NCBI RefSeq assembly: GCF_008039615.1
Contig: NZ_VDUZ01000016.1
Span: forward strand, 1-64,000
DNA from: Vineibacter terrae
Lineage (GTDB): Bacteria; Pseudomonadota; Alphaproteobacteria; Reyranellales; Reyranellaceae
Length of the DNA stretch: 64,000 nt
Direction of reading: 5' to 3'
The number at the start of each line of letters is the position of its first letter. Position 1 is the stretch's first letter. The notes beneath the pieces were generated by a model. That model made no database searches, was not told the origin of the DNA, and was given only the letters and a program-made list of their open reading frames with translations. Shown in pieces: positions 57,022-64,000 of this stretch. The translations under genes and the position numbers were made by a program.

Positions 57022-57882
57022 TCATGCGGGCAGGTAGCGGTCCAGCGTGCGCGCGATCTGTGCCGGATAGGGCTCGCCGAACAGCGCCGCGTGCACCAGG
57101 AGGGGATACAGGTTGTAGAGGGCACGGCGCTGCGTGCCGAAGCCGGGCGCCAGCGGTGCCAGCGCGCCGTAGCGCTCGTAGAATGCCTTCGGGAAGCCGC
57201 CGAACAGGGTTGTGAAGGCGATCTCGATCTCGGGATGGCTCCATGAGATGGCGGGATCGATCACCGCCACCACATGTCCACGCCGGCAGAGCACGTTGCC
57301 GGCCCAGAGATCGCCGTGGATCAGCGCCGGCTGGGCCGGCTCCTGCAGCCAGTCTTCCAGGCGCGTGCCAAGATGCTCGATGCGCTGCATCAGCCCGGCC
57401 GGCAGCCTGCCGCTGCGGCTGGCCAGCCACGCCGCGGTCCATAGGCGCTTCCAGCGGAAGAACGCCACCCAGGTGTCCCAGCGCTCGTTGATCTGCGGCA
57501 TGCCGCCGATCATCACGTCATAGCGGTAGCCGAACGGCGCCTGGCCGTCGGCCGGAACGGGCGCCTGATGCAGCGCCGCCAGGCGTTCGGCGAAAGCCGC
57601 GGCGCCGTCGTCGGAAAGGCCGCTGCCGTCATGATCGACCCAGTCCATCACCAGGAGCCGATCGTCGCTGGCATGCACCGCGGGCACTGGCCAGCCGGCG
57701 GCGGCCAGGTCTCGCAGCATGCGGCCTTCGCTTGCCAGGTGCCGCGCCGCGGTCTTGGCGATCAGCCGGTCGCTGCCGAGATCGACGCGCCACACCTGCG
57801 CGCCATGGCCGCCATCCGCCAGCGGCGCCACTGCCACGGGCCGCCGGCCCAGCGCCGCCTCCAAGTGATCGACGATCGTCAC
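57022..57882 (-). CDS. Fructosamine-3-kinase-family protein
   Basis: The 286-residue kinase-fold protein has the ATP-site Lys in LIAKTA, the catalytic loop IHGDLWAGNVL, and the metal-binding DPAISWSHPEIEIA. These match fructosamine kinases, which phosphorylate sugar-amine adducts so they fall off proteins. It overlaps the upstream LMW phosphatase gene by 4 nt, a pairing that is common: a kinase and an LMW phosphatase acting on the same class of adducts is a plausible reading. Confidence 0.9.
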   Translation of the reverse strand: MTIVDHLEAALGRRPVAVAPLADGGHGAQVWRVDLGSDRLIAKTAARHLASEGRMLRDLAAAGWPVPAVHASDDRLLVMDWVDHDGSGLSDDGAAAFAERLAALHQAPVPADGQAPFGYRYDVMIGGMPQINERWDTWVAFFRWKRLWTAAWLASRSGRLPAGLMQRIEHLGTRLEDWLQEPAQPALIHGDLWAGNVLCRRGHVVAVIDPAISWSHPEIEIAFTTLFGGFPKAFYERYGALAPLAPGFGTQRRALYNLYPLLVHAALFGEPYPAQIARTLDRYLPA

Positions 57883-58358
57883 GCCGTCAACGACGTGGCG
57901 CGCAGATGCTCGAGCAGGGCCGCGCAGCCGGCCTCGATCGTGTCAAGGGCGCGCTCGTAGTCCGCGGTGGTGCCGTACCAGGGGTCGTCCACCTCCTGCA
58001 GGCCCAGATGCGGTGCCGTGTCGAGGAAGAGCCGCGGCTTGTCCTTCAGGTCCGGTGGCGCCATGGCGCGCAGCGCCCGCAAATGGCCGCGGTCCATCGC
58101 CAGCACATGGTCGAAGCGGCGCAAATCGTCGGCCACGAGCTGTCGGGCCCGCAACGCGGCGAGGTCGTAGCCGCGCCGGGCTGCGGCGCGCACCGCCTCG
58201 CGGCTCGGCGGCTGGCCGACATGGCCGTCATAGGTGCCGGCCGAATCGATCACGAAGCCGCTTTCGAGCCCGGCCCGGGCGACCATGGCGCGGAACACGC
58301 CTTCGGCCGTGGGCGAGCGGCAGATATTGCCGGTGCAGATGAACAGGACGCCGATCAT
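57879..58358 (-). CDS. Low-molecular-weight protein-tyrosine phosphatase
   Basis: A 159-residue phosphatase with the P-loop CTGNICRSPTAE (C(x)5R) near residue 8 and the catalytic Asp in EVDDPWYGTTADYERAL. It may act on phosphotyrosine or on fructosamine 6-phosphate-like substrates, given its overlap with the fructosamine kinase gene. The ATG at 58358 is 61 bases from the divergent sirtuin gene. Confidence 0.94.
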   Translation of the reverse strand: MIGVLFICTGNICRSPTAEGVFRAMVARAGLESGFVIDSAGTYDGHVGQPPSREAVRAAARRGYDLAALRARQLVADDLRRFDHVLAMDRGHLRALRAMAPPDLKDKPRLFLDTAPHLGLQEVDDPWYGTTADYERALDTIEAGCAALLEHLRATSLTA

Positions 58359-58419
58359 GTGCCTCTGCCTCTCCGGGGCGTGAAAGCGTTATGCTTGTAC
58401 CCCAAAACGGAGGCAGCGT

Positions 58420-59154
58420 ATGCACCAGGACGTCGGGCAGGCATGCATCGTCGTGTTGACTGGGGCCGGGATCTCGAAGGAGTCCGGCATCGACACGTTC
58501 CGCGACGAGGACGGGCTGTGGACCCGGTACGATCTCGAGGAGGTCGCGACCATCGAGGCCTGGCACCGCAACAAGCAGAAGGTGCTCGATTTCTACAACG
58601 AAGGCCTCACCTGGTTCAGCGGCGCCAACATCCGGCCCAACGCCGCTCATGCCGCGCTGGCGCGGCTGGAGCGCGAGTGGCCCGGCGAGGTGCTGATCGT
58701 GACGCAGAACATCGATCTGCTGCACGAAGGTGCCGGCTCACGCAACGTGCTGCACATGCACGGCCAGTCCGGGAAGATCCGCTGCATGGCCTGCGACACC
58801 GTCATCGATTCCGACATGAGGCTGGATACGCAGACGCTGTGCGCCCATTGCGGCGCCCGGGGGCAGCTGCGGCCGCACGTCGTATGGTTTGGCGAGATGC
58901 CGCTGCGCATGGACGAGATCTATGCCGCGCTCGATCGCTGCACCCTGTTCCTGTCGGTCGGCACCTCGGGCATGGTCTACCCCGCCGCCGGCTTCGTGCA
59001 GCACGTCCGCCGCCATGTGCCGCGCGCCCACACGGCGGAATTGAACCTTGAGCCGTCGGACGGCCATTCGCTGTTTCGCGAGCGCATTTATGGTCCGGCA
59101 ACCGAGGTCGTGCCGGCCTATGTCGAGAAGGTGCTGAAGACCGGCTGGAGGTAG
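58420..59154 (+). CDS. cobB: NAD-dependent protein deacylase (sirtuin, CobB-like)
   Basis: The 244-residue Sir2 protein has GAGISKESGIDTFRDEDGLW, QNIDLLHEGAGS, the catalytic His in VLHMHGQSGK, and a zinc ribbon CMAC...LCAHCG. PHVVWFGEMP closes the active site. It removes acetyl or succinyl groups from lysine using NAD+. The residues that mark succinyl specificity (Tyr and Arg of the YxxR motif) are not conspicuous, so acyl preference is open. Confidence 0.94.
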   Translation: MHQDVGQACIVVLTGAGISKESGIDTFRDEDGLWTRYDLEEVATIEAWHRNKQKVLDFYNEGLTWFSGANIRPNAAHAALARLEREWPGEVLIVTQNIDLLHEGAGSRNVLHMHGQSGKIRCMACDTVIDSDMRLDTQTLCAHCGARGQLRPHVVWFGEMPLRMDEIYAALDRCTLFLSVGTSGMVYPAAGFVQHVRRHVPRAHTAELNLEPSDGHSLFRERIYGPATEVVPAYVEKVLKTGWR

Positions 59155-59240
59155 CAGAGCCGGCGGCGGTGCGCCGCCGCGCGAAGGAACGTACGCGAGC
59201 TGTGGACGTTGGTCGGCTGATTGATGCTGGAGAAACGATC

Positions 59241-59543
59241 GTGCGTTCGATCATGCTCGCGTTGGCTCTGGGCTGCGTGTCGCTGGCAGCCGTGCCGGTG
59301 ATGGCGCAAACCGGCAATCCGCCACCCACGACCGTGCCGCCGTCGGTCTGGGAGAAGATCAAGGGGAGCTGGACGGACACGAAAGGTGTCGTGAAAGAGC
59401 AATGGGGCAAGCTGACCGACGACGACCTTCTCGAGATCGAGGGGCGGCGTGACCAGCTTATCGGCAAGATCCAGGTGCGCTATGGCGTGTCGCGCGAGGA
59501 GGCCGAGCGGCAGGTGCAGACGTGGGAAAAGCGCCAGCGATAG
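59241..59543 (+). CDS. Exported CsbD-family stress protein
   Basis: A 100-residue protein: signal peptide (IMLALALGCVSLAAVPVMAQ), a proline-threonine linker, then a CsbD-like domain (WEKIKGSWTDTKGVVKEQWGKLTDDDLLEIEGRRDQLIGKIQ and YGVSREEAERQV). CsbD proteins are small stress proteins of unknown mechanism. The GTG at 59241 is 7 bases after GGAGA and precedes the signal peptide; ATG 59253 is the alternative. Export of a CsbD domain is not the usual cytoplasmic setting. Confidence 0.85.
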   Translation: MRSIMLALALGCVSLAAVPVMAQTGNPPPTTVPPSVWEKIKGSWTDTKGVVKEQWGKLTDDDLLEIEGRRDQLIGKIQVRYGVSREEAERQVQTWEKRQR

Positions 59544-59697
59544 CGACAGGAACGCCGGCTCCGGCCAGTAAAAATGCAAGTATCGGCTATTATTGCCCGG
59601 TGACGCAGGCCCGCGGCTGAGGCATCCTCACGCCTGGTTGCAGTAGTGGAAAGATCTGAACTCTGTCGGGGAGAGGTCAGATGCGCATCCCGATACT

Positions 59698-60498
59698 GTG
59701 GGCGGCGGGGGCCACCGTGTCGTTTGTCCATTTTACTGCTTGGCGGTTCTTCTGGCTCTGTGCGCGCTGCCGTTGCGCATGGCCGGTGCCGATACGCGCG
59801 AGGTTGTGCAGCTGTCGCTCGGTGTCGGCCTGACGCCGGTGCATTGGGGTGTCCTGCTGGCCGCAGGGCACAATGACAATGCGAACTACGACTACGCCAC
59901 GGAGGATATTGCTCAACGCCTGCGCGGCGTGGGTGTCAGCAACATCCGCGTGCTCACGGCCACACCCGAGCAGGCCGACCGCTCGGGTGCGTCGCTGACG
60001 ACCCACGACGAGATCCGCGCCGCCTTCGCGCAAATTGCCCGTCCGGAAACTGCCGCCTGCCTCTTCTTCATAACGTCTCACGCCAATCGTCGCGGCATCT
60101 ACCTCGCGCTCGACAAGAGCCAGCAGTATCTGACCGCCAGCGAGCTGGACCGCTACGTCACGGAGTCGTGCGGTAGCCGCCCCCAGGTGCTCATCCTGTC
60201 GGGCTGCTACAGCAGCGCGATGATCACCACTGCCATGACCCGGCACCCCAAGCGGATCGTGCTGGCGTCGGCCTCGCCGACCACGGTCTCCTATGGTGCC
60301 ACGACGACCGAACGGCACCTGAATTTCGAGCGCTGCCTGATCAAGGCCTACGACGCCGGCGCCGCCACGTGGCGCGATATGTTCCAGCAGGCCCTGCCTT
60401 GCGTCGAGGAGCGCGAGGACTGGCTGCGCGTGCCGGTGTCGAAGCCGGAAGCCTATATCGGCCCCTTGGTGTCCAACCTCCGCATCCCCGGGCGGTAG
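59698..60498 (+). CDS. Peptidase C13 (legumain/caspase-fold)-like secreted protein
   Basis: The frame has 266 codons. After a hydrophobic leader (YCLAVLLALCALPLRMAGA) come WGVLLAAGHNDNANYDYATEDIAQRL, LFFITSHANRRGIYLAL (candidate His, normally SHG) and VLILSGCYSSAMIT (candidate Cys), then VLASASPTTVSYGAT. This is the C13 pattern with His and Cys kept. The start is uncertain: GTG 59698 lacks a good site, while ATG 59681 has GAGAGG upstream but is in another frame, shifted at the GGGGG run 59704-59708. A frameshift or sequencing error there is possible. Confidence 0.75.
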   Translation: MGGGGHRVVCPFYCLAVLLALCALPLRMAGADTREVVQLSLGVGLTPVHWGVLLAAGHNDNANYDYATEDIAQRLRGVGVSNIRVLTATPEQADRSGASLTTHDEIRAAFAQIARPETAACLFFITSHANRRGIYLALDKSQQYLTASELDRYVTESCGSRPQVLILSGCYSSAMITTAMTRHPKRIVLASASPTTVSYGATTTERHLNFERCLIKAYDAGAATWRDMFQQALPCVEEREDWLRVPVSKPEAYIGPLVSNLRIPGR

Positions 60499-60738
60499 GT
60501 GCGAGCCGGCCTCCTGCGAATCTGGGCCACGGACGTGCCGCCGGCCGGCTGGGTATTGACCTGCCGCATCTTCTCGACAGAGTCGCAGTCCTGGCGATCA
60601 CTATCGGTCAATGTGTCGTAATATGAGCGGCATCAGTATCAAGCAGGCCTGATGTTTCCAGGTACCCAGGGCATTCGGTCCGCCGGCGCCAGAGACGGGA
60701 AGTGATGAAAGCCAGGAACGCCAGACGGAGGCGCTGTG

Positions 60739-60984
60739 ATGTCTTTGCTCATCTGGATCATTGTCGGTGCCCTGGCGGGCTGGATTGCTGGCCTGGTCGT
60801 GAGTGGTCGCGGCTTCGGCCTGATCGGCGACATCATTGTGGGTATCGTCGGGGCGATTGTCGCCGGCTGGCTCTTTCCCCGGCTTGGCGTGTCGCTCGGC
60901 GCGGGCGTCATCTCCACCATTTTCTCGTCCGCGGCAGGCGCGATCATCGTCCTGGTCGTGATCAAGCTGTTGCGGCGGGTGTGA
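60739..60984 (+). CDS. GlsB/YeaQ/YmgE-family stress-response membrane protein
   Basis: An 81-residue protein with two to three hydrophobic helices and glycine-rich packing: LIWIIVGALAGWIAGLVVSGRGFGLIGDIIVGIVGAIVAGWL. This is the transglycosylase-associated/GlsB family of small stress-response membrane proteins. GGAGG (60727-60731) lies 7 bases before the ATG; the GTG at 60736 is in frame but closer. It stands alone between the C13-like and SGNH genes. Confidence 0.93.
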   Translation: MSLLIWIIVGALAGWIAGLVVSGRGFGLIGDIIVGIVGAIVAGWLFPRLGVSLGAGVISTIFSSAAGAIIVLVVIKLLRRV

Positions 60985-61131
60985 CGGCAGGAGCGTGCTA
61001 GCAATGCCTGGCATGCGTGGGGATGATCGCGCCGACTTTTTCGTCATGCGTTGGTCACACGCGCCAGGCGATCCGCTTCTCTAGTCTTTGCATGGTGCTG
61101 TGCCGAAGTCCCGGCCCTGTATCGAGTCGCA

Positions 61132-62235
61132 ATGAAAGCGCATACCCGCTCCCGCCGATCACGTCTGACGCAGGCGTCGATCGGCACCGCGATGGTCCTC
61201 GCCAGTTTGACCGTTGCGCTGCTCGCCGCCGAGTTTGCCGTCAGGCTGCTGGGCTCCGGCGAGAGGCGATGGGAATTCGGTAATTTCATCGAGAATCCGC
61301 GGTTGCTGGCGCGCGGCTGGCGCACGATGCAGCACGACACGGGGCTCGGCTACGTGCCGCGCCCGGGCTACAGCGAGGTCGACAGCGAGAGCGGCAAAGT
61401 CCTGACGTTCGACGAGAACGGCCTGCGGGCGCATCGGCGCCTGCATTCGGAATCCCTGGATGAGACATCACCGGTTCTGGCCGTCGGCGACTCCTACGCC
61501 ATGGGCGAACAGGCAGCCGATGACGAAACCTGGCCGGTCTATCTCGAAGGCATGATTGACCGTCGTGTGCTCAACGGCGGCGTGTCCGGCTACGGCATCG
61601 ATCAGGCAGTGCTACGCGCAGAGCGGCTCGTGCCAATCGTCCGCCCCGGCGTGCTGCTGGTAAGCTTCATCGCCGATGACGTCAATCGCGCCCGCATGCG
61701 CATCCTATGGGGAGTCGACAAGCCGTATTTCGACATCGAACGCGGCACGCTGGTGCTACGCAACGTCCCCGTGAAGCTGCCGCGTGTCGATGCACGGCTG
61801 GATCCCGTGCGCCGCGTTCTGGGCTACTCCTTCCTGGTCGACGCCGTGATGCGTCGCCTGAAGCTGACAGCCTATTGGTCGTACGACCAGCCCTCGTATT
61901 TCGAGCCTGCCCATGATCAGGGCGAGCGCGTCGCTTGCCTGCTCATGGACCGGCTGCGACGGCTGGGCGAAACCTATGGCATGCAGGTCTTGGTGGTGGC
62001 GCAGTACACGCCGAACGCGTGGCTGCAGGCCCCGGCCTTCCAGCATGAGGTTCAAGTCGCGGAGAACTTGCTGGCTTGCGCCCGCGCGAACCAGCTGCAG
62101 ACGCTCGATACGCGTCCTGGCCTGGAAGCCGCAGTCCGCACCGATGGCGTTTGGCGATACTACTTCAGCGGTCACATGAACGATGCCGGCAACCGTTTGA
62201 CGGCCACGATGATCGCGCATCAGCTAGGCTGGTAG
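61132..62235 (+). CDS. SGNH/GDSL-type hydrolase, membrane-anchored
   Basis: A 367-residue protein with an N-terminal helix (MVLASLTVALLAAEFAVRLL), a conserved LGYVPRPGYSEVDSES segment, the block I motif VLAVGDSYAMGEQ, block II GGVSGYGIDQAV, and the C-terminal SGHMNDAGNRLTA carrying the His. This layout resembles AlgX/polysaccharide O-acetylesterase relatives. The ATG at 61132 starts the anchor; the longer frame to 61051 has no support. It converges on the exoD-like gene. Confidence 0.88.
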   Translation: MKAHTRSRRSRLTQASIGTAMVLASLTVALLAAEFAVRLLGSGERRWEFGNFIENPRLLARGWRTMQHDTGLGYVPRPGYSEVDSESGKVLTFDENGLRAHRRLHSESLDETSPVLAVGDSYAMGEQAADDETWPVYLEGMIDRRVLNGGVSGYGIDQAVLRAERLVPIVRPGVLLVSFIADDVNRARMRILWGVDKPYFDIERGTLVLRNVPVKLPRVDARLDPVRRVLGYSFLVDAVMRRLKLTAYWSYDQPSYFEPAHDQGERVACLLMDRLRRLGETYGMQVLVVAQYTPNAWLQAPAFQHEVQVAENLLACARANQLQTLDTRPGLEAAVRTDGVWRYYFSGHMNDAGNRLTATMIAHQLGW

Positions 62236-62270
62236 GCTTTCGTTCTCGGACCGGTTCGTCCATCAATCAA

Positions 62271-62855
62271 TCAATCAATGGCTTCAATTCCGAGAATGGT
62301 CCCCCACACGGTAGCCACCGTGATCGCCAGGGACAGGAGTGCTGCGCCGAGTGCTATGGTCAGCAGGGCGCCGTCCTCCTCCAGGTAGGCGAATGCTATG
62401 AGCACAATAACCAGCGCAGGCAAGACGTGGCTGAACGGCACGGGCCCAAGCATGGTTAAAGCCAGGAGGACGATCACAGCGCCGACGACGCGCTTGGTCG
62501 ACTCGAACGGCGTGCGCCAGCGTGGTCGTACCATCCTTTCCATCCAGACCAGGACAGGCACGACCCGATCAACAAGCCTCGTCAACCGTGCTGTCAGCAA
62601 CGGTCGCTGTGATATCCAGCGTGGCAAGGAGGGTGCGCGGCGCGCCATGATCATTTGGAACGCTGGCCACATCAACAAAACCCCGGTGACGATCGAAAGA
62701 CTGGGCACAAGCGCCAGCAGCCCCAGCAACAGCATCACCACACCGAACGAGCGGTCCCCCAGAGCCTCCAGCATGCTGGCCAGGGTCATGTGCTCGCCGT
62801 GCGCTTCATTCAGAATGCAGCGCAGCACGCTCGACGTCGGTGGGCGGATATCCAT
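62271..62855 (-). CDS. ExoD-family exopolysaccharide synthesis protein
   Basis: A 194-residue membrane protein with MTLASMLEALGDRSFGVVMLLLGLLALVPSLS, then MWPAFQMIMARRAPSLPRWI, and four or so helices, the ExoD signature. ExoD was found in rhizobia as needed for exopolysaccharide and alkali tolerance; its biochemical role is unknown. A (AATC)4 tetranucleotide run lies at the stop codon and beyond (62260-62279), outside the coding part. Confidence 0.92.
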   Translation of the reverse strand: MDIRPPTSSVLRCILNEAHGEHMTLASMLEALGDRSFGVVMLLLGLLALVPSLSIVTGVLLMWPAFQMIMARRAPSLPRWISQRPLLTARLTRLVDRVVPVLVWMERMVRPRWRTPFESTKRVVGAVIVLLALTMLGPVPFSHVLPALVIVLIAFAYLEEDGALLTIALGAALLSLAITVATVWGTILGIEAID

Positions 62856-63123
62856 CTCTACGACACCACACGAGCCATCGAATGCGCGGATTGCTATGCC
62901 TGCCCAGGTGCAGCGACCAGACGCTCCTCCTTATTGGAAGCTGAGCCGGCCGTGGCACCGCTAAAAGCCCGGGGCAAAGCTGTAGCTCTCAATTCCCAAA
63001 CGAGGCTGCACGGCAAAGGTTGCTTTCGGGCGACGAACGGCGCTCGCCCGAGCTCCGCCAGCAGAACGACGCGATACGGCAGCTCTGTCCGTAGCTGGTG
63101 GTCGTCTCCACGATCATGTTCGG

Positions 63124-63384
63124 TTAGGCGGCAACGATCCCGAATATGGCTAGAACCCAGAGCACCGGTTGGCCCAACCGCAAGAGGATGAGCGCGAACA
63201 CGCGCCGCAGGTCGCCCAGGGGATTGCGGAGAAACCAATCCGCCAGCGACAGTTCTGTCCACCAGATCGCCAGCATGACGGTTACGCTGGCGACCTGTGG
63301 AAGACCGCTGACGCTGGCCAGGCCATCTGCCGCAAAGGCGACGATCGCCATCCGCCAGGTCCACATGAGCGGACCACCTGTCAT
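63124..63384 (-). CDS. Small unknown membrane protein
   Basis: An 86-residue frame with two to three hydrophobic segments (VTVMLAIWWTELSLADW, LGQPVLWVLAIFGIVAA). Ribosome-binding site weak (GGGGT). No family recognised. It follows the gene at 63457-63702 on the same strand. The 268 bases between it and the exoD-like gene (62856-63123) hold no supported gene. Confidence 0.5.
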   Translation of the reverse strand: MTGGPLMWTWRMAIVAFAADGLASVSGLPQVASVTVMLAIWWTELSLADWFLRNPLGDLRRVFALILLRLGQPVLWVLAIFGIVAA

Positions 63385-63456
63385 GGATACCCCATCGAAG
63401 CTTCGACAATCTCCTCGATCGTTGGCGCACCATCGACCGGCCGCGCGCCGGGCCCC

Positions 63457-63702
63457 TCATCGCCTTCGCTTCGTGGAGCGCCTCGAACCAGGCCCGATCA
63501 GCGCTGCGTGTTCGCCTGCAGCAGTGAGGGAGATCGTTCCGGCAGGACCGTCGCGCACGACAAAACCGTCTTCCAGCAGGCGGGTCAGACCCGCAGTAAA
63601 CCTCCGTTCGCCATAGATGCGCTTGACCAGCTCCGCGTCGGCATAACGGCGAGGAGACTCCTGCGCAGCCGCGTGGATGATGCTGAGCAGTCGGCGATGC
63701 AT
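63457..63702 (-). CDS. Small unknown protein with a winged-helix-like core
   Basis: An 81-residue frame with a good GAGAGG site before its ATG. The segment DAELVKRIYGERRFTAGLTRLLEDGFVVRDGPAGTISLTAAGEHAAL has the helix-strand-strand shape of a small winged helix, with a basic C-terminal tail (RRSTKRRR). It may be a small DNA-binding protein. Not recognised as a named family. Confidence 0.5.
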   Translation of the reverse strand: MHRRLLSIIHAAAQESPRRYADAELVKRIYGERRFTAGLTRLLEDGFVVRDGPAGTISLTAAGEHAALIGPGSRRSTKRRR

Positions 63703-63909
63703 GACGTCACCTCTCGCCCGGTCGGGCCCGTGGCGGACGCGTCAACGAAGAGCATTCTGTGTGCAGGAAGGATATTAGATTTCCTTGCCTCTTCCCAACC
63801 GGCTTTCTCGCGCCGGCAGAGGCTACCCCGGGATGGTCGCTACCTCGCGCCTACCCGGGGCAATTCCAAAGAAAAGGCCGGGCTGACCCCGGCCTAAGTC
63901 CTTGAAGAA

Positions 63910-63984
63910 TGGTGCCCCGAGTCGGATTTGAACCAACGGCCTACCGCTTACGAAGCGGTTGCTCTACCGCTGAGCTATCGGGGC
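63910..63984 (-). tRNA. tRNA-Thr (anticodon CGT), CCA encoded
   Basis: Read on the minus strand: acceptor stem GCCCCGA pairs with TCGGGGC, the D arm has AGCTCAGCGGTAGAGC, the anticodon stem ACCGC/GCGGT holds the loop TTCGTAA (CGT reads ACG, Thr), and the T arm has GTTCAAATC. The 72-nt body ends in A and is followed by a genome-encoded CCA (63912-63910). The 207-base gap to the upstream small gene shows no other gene. Confidence 0.96.
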
Positions 63985-64000
63985 GCGGGCGCGGTCATAC

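Noticed and set aside
62260-62279. Tetranucleotide run (AATC)4 beside the exoD-like stop codon as a phase-variation tract
   Set aside because: The stop codon falls in the first repeat unit and the rest lies outside the gene, so changes in copy number would not alter the protein.

Overview
The window is 64 kb of GC-rich, densely coded bacterial chromosome. Gene content and order point to an alphaproteobacterium: tsaD divergent to hemC-hemD-mitofilin(Mic60-like)-hemY, gpsA next to an EVE gene, hisA/hisF/hisE, DUF6489, and several Bug-type tripartite tricarboxylate transporter (TTT) binding proteins. A Rhodospirillales- or Reyranella-like organism would fit, but the window alone cannot prove this. 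No rRNA or CRISPR is seen. One tRNA (Thr, CGT) lies at the right edge, and the 3' end of a probable IS4/Tn5-type transposase lies at the left edge.

Layout. 0-4 kb: gentisate dioxygenase, a Bug solute-binding protein, a DMT exporter. 3.7-12.7 kb: housekeeping block tsaD-oxygenase-oxygenase-gpsA-EVE on the minus strand, and hemC, a HemD-Mic60 fusion and hemY on the plus strand. 12.7-19.7 kb: hydrolase, MscS-type channel, DUF255 thioredoxin-like protein, DUF6489, OmpA-like protein. 19.8-25.1 kb: HAD phosphatase, aspartoacylase-like hydrolase, and hisE/hisF/hisA split by an oppositely oriented ECF sigma/anti-sigma pair. 25.2-35.7 kb: class V aminotransferase, carboxymuconolactone decarboxylase-like protein, YgjP-like metalloprotein with a duplicated front end, MarR/HlyD/MFS efflux set, LysE exporter, molybdopterin oxidoreductase, PcaF-type thiolase. 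35.8-44.5 kb: a seven-gene minus-strand operon (ABC importer, ring-opening amidohydrolase, GNAT, Asp/Glu-racemase-family protein), divergent from malonyl-CoA decarboxylase. 44.6-55.2 kb: P450, flavodoxin, two enoyl-CoA hydratases, SMP-30 lactonase, aldehyde dehydrogenase and SDR. This set is interrupted at about 49.3-53.0 kb by an AT-richer accessory islet with an ISAzo13-type insertion sequence and an anti-phage dCTP deaminase homologue. 55.3-64 kb: RNA ligase-like phosphodiesterase ThpR, a second Bug protein, fructosamine kinase, LMW phosphatase, sirtuin, then small envelope/stress genes (CsbD, C13-peptidase-like, GlsB/YeaQ, SGNH hydrolase, ExoD), two unknown small genes and tRNA-Thr.

How the genes may work together. 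The 35.8-42.8 kb operon looks like uptake and ring opening of a cyclic amide or ureide of the barbiturate/cyanurate type. The divergent malonyl-CoA decarboxylase would suit a route ending in malonate (inference). The P450, the divergent flavodoxin, the hydratases and the dehydrogenases look like one oxidation pathway. A perfect 34-bp palindrome between the P450 and flavodoxin genes is a strong operator candidate.

Most notable: a HemD-Mic60 fusion with topology-compatible domains; the dCTP-deaminase defence islet with an IS that clips its downstream ORF; the 34-bp palindrome; a racemase-family protein lacking its second catalytic cysteine; and a family of composite palindromes found only between convergent genes.
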